A stretch of 31,109 nt of DNA. Source: Candidatus Binatia bacterium (lineage in GTDB: Bacteria > Desulfobacterota_B > Binatia > UBA9968 > JAJDTQ01). Location of the stretch: positions 1 through 31,109 of the forward strand of contig JAJDTQ010000241.1 of assembly GCA_022827045.1 (NCBI GenBank), given 5' to 3'. Of the stretch, positions 29,941-31,109 are shown piece by piece. A model generated the notes under the pieces. That model made no database searches. It had not been told where the DNA came from and saw nothing but the letters and a program-made list of their open reading frames with translations. Each line of letters starts with the position of its first letter. Within the stretch, counting starts at the first letter, position 1. The position numbers were made by a program, and so were the translations under genes.

Positions 29941-31109
29941 GTGCGGCTGCGCGCGTTTCTCGACCGCGCCACCGCCGGCGAGAGGATCCACCGAAGGTCC
30001 CGCTTCAGCCCGTCGCTGGTCGACAAGGTGCTGCGGGACCCGTTCTGGATCTGGTGCCAATTCCACGCGCCCAAGTCCGAGGCGGTCCACGAGGTCGGCC
30101 GCTACGAGCAGATGCGCTACCGCCGCGGCGCGGAGCACGAGGACGCCTGGGTGGCCGCGCACTATCCCGACGCCCTGGCGATCCGCCCCGACTTCGGCCA
30201 CGGGGCCCTGGTCCGCACCCTCCGGGCCATGATGGAGGGCGTCCCCGCCATTCACCAGCCGCAACTTTGGGACCTCGGCCGCGACGTCTACGGCCGGGGC
30301 GATCTGCTGGTGCGCGACGACAGCCACGGCTCGGACCTGGGGCCCTACCACTACCGGGTCATCGAGATAAAGCGGGCGCGCAAGCTCAGGGACGGGTTCG
30401 CGCTCCAGGCGGCCCTCTACAACCGCACCGTCGGCGCGATCCAGGGCTACACGCCGAGCCACGTGGCCGTGGCGCTGCGGGATGAGGTCCAGCGGTTGGG
30501 TGTCGCGGGCTTCGGGGACCGGATCGGCGAGGTGGCGTCCCGCTGGGCCGGTCTGCGGGACGGGCCCGTGGAGCAGCCCGAGACCAGGCGGCCCCCGGAC
30601 GTCACCGACTCCCCCTGGCGCATATACGGGAACAGGCTGGTGCAGGAGCGCCGGGACCTGGTGCTGCTGGCCGTGGTGAAGGCTCCGGAACGGGCGAAAC
30701 TCAGGGCCGCGGGAATCCGCCGCGTCGATGATCTGTGGAGCCGCTCGCCCGAAGAGATCGACGAGATCCTGGGTCCGCACCACGGCCCCGCCGCCTATCA
30801 CGTGGCGCAGAGCTACAGGACCGGACAGCCCGTCCCCAGGCCCGGCCGCGAGCTGCGCATCCCCCGCGCCAGGCGGCTCCTCTATTTCGACTTCGAGACC
30901 GCCGACGACGTCCACCCCACCATCCCGCCCCACGTCTACCTCATCGGCTGTTGGGACAGAGCGCGGGACCAGTTTGTCAGGTTCCTGGCCCGCGGCCCGG
31001 AGGACGAGGAGCGCATCTTCGAGGACTTCCTTGACTACGTGGGGGACGGCGTCGAGGCCGTGCGCCTCTACCACTGGACCGACTACGAGGTCTGGCAGAT
31101 GCAGGCCGT
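29941..31109 (+). CDS. TM0106-type RecB-like nuclease, C-terminus beyond window
   Basis: About 390 residues in the window, open at the right edge. The start is taken as GTG at 29941 (AGGGG SD 6 nt upstream); no ATG fits, so the exact start is uncertain. A PD-(D/E)xK nuclease core of the Cas4/RecB type is visible: GRGDLLV with D121, EIK (E142-I-K144) and QAALY (Q156, Y160). A helix-hairpin-helix-like stretch follows (LRAAGIRRVDDLWSRSPEEI). Then a DEDD/RNase H-like exonuclease domain begins: LLYFDFET with D317 and E319. This combination defines TM0106-family putative RecB nucleases. The biological role is unknown. It may share a transcript with the M20 gene. Confidence 0.85.
   Translation, partial: MRLRAFLDRATAGERIHRRSRFSPSLVDKVLRDPFWIWCQFHAPKSEAVHEVGRYEQMRYRRGAEHEDAWVAAHYPDALAIRPDFGHGALVRTLRAMMEGVPAIHQPQLWDLGRDVYGRGDLLVRDDSHGSDLGPYHYRVIEIKRARKLRDGFALQAALYNRTVGAIQGYTPSHVAVALRDEVQRLGVAGFGDRIGEVASRWAGLRDGPVEQPETRRPPDVTDSPWRIYGNRLVQERRDLVLLAVVKAPERAKLRAAGIRRVDDLWSRSPEEIDEILGPHHGPAAYHVAQSYRTGQPVPRPGRELRIPRARRLLYFDFETADDVHPTIPPHVYLIGCWDRARDQFVRFLARGPEDEERIFEDFLDYVGDGVEAVRLYHWTDYEVWQMQA

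Noticed and set aside
1..31109. CRISPR arrays, tRNA/rRNA genes and insertion sequences
   Set aside because: Read through for regularly spaced repeats, tRNA cloverleaf ends and transposase motifs; none was convincing. A tool-based scan (tRNAscan-SE, ISfinder) would be decisive.

Overview
The window is a GC-rich bacterial chromosome segment, about 31 kb. The overall style suggests a Gram-negative-like uncultured lineage of the 'deltaproteobacterial'/Tectomicrobia type: peptide-ABC operons, LLM flavoenzymes, M20 amidohydrolases, a Tat-exported binding protein and a UGA-decoded selenoprotein. That placement is inference, since no rRNA or other decisive marker is present.

Left part (1-9.5 kb). 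It opens with the 5' end of hemE, then the divergent DNA-repair pair dinB (-) and radA (+). Next come an LLM-class flavin monooxygenase (-), a TauE/SafE-type exporter (+), and two overlapping ABC exporter half-transporters (+) with a clear sigma70 promoter. The two half-transporters look like an asymmetric heterodimer with one degenerate ATP site. A TetR regulator closes this part; a palindrome in the AT-rich region upstream of it covers a -10-like hexamer.

Middle part (9.9-23.9 kb), all on the minus strand. There are two peptide-type ABC uptake sets. The upstream set (oppA-oppB-oppC) has no ATPase genes. The downstream set (Tat-exported binding protein, two permeases, two ATPases) has its own strong promoter and continues into an alpha/beta hydrolase and an FMN-dependent alpha-hydroxy-acid dehydrogenase. 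Two more copies of that hydrolase (about 80% identical) lie upstream of the transporters, with an orphan HicB-like gene between them. The arrangement suggests uptake and hydrolysis of a family of related amide, ester or peptide-like compounds; the substrate is not known.

Right part (23.9-31.1 kb). A cluster of small genes on the minus strand contains two apparent single-base frameshifts. It is followed by the most notable find: a grdC-grdA pair of the glycine/sarcosine/betaine reductase system. GrdA is a selenoprotein: an in-frame UGA in a C-F-V-U motif, followed by a 7-bp stem with an AGGAU loop that fits a bacterial SECIS. ORF callers split this gene at the UGA. The partner genes grdB, grdE and grdD are not in the window. 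Upstream lies a DUF433 antitoxin-like gene with a deleted PIN-like toxin remnant. On the plus strand, an AbgB-like M20 amidohydrolase with an altered metal-ligand motif and a TM0106-type RecB-like nuclease run to the window end.
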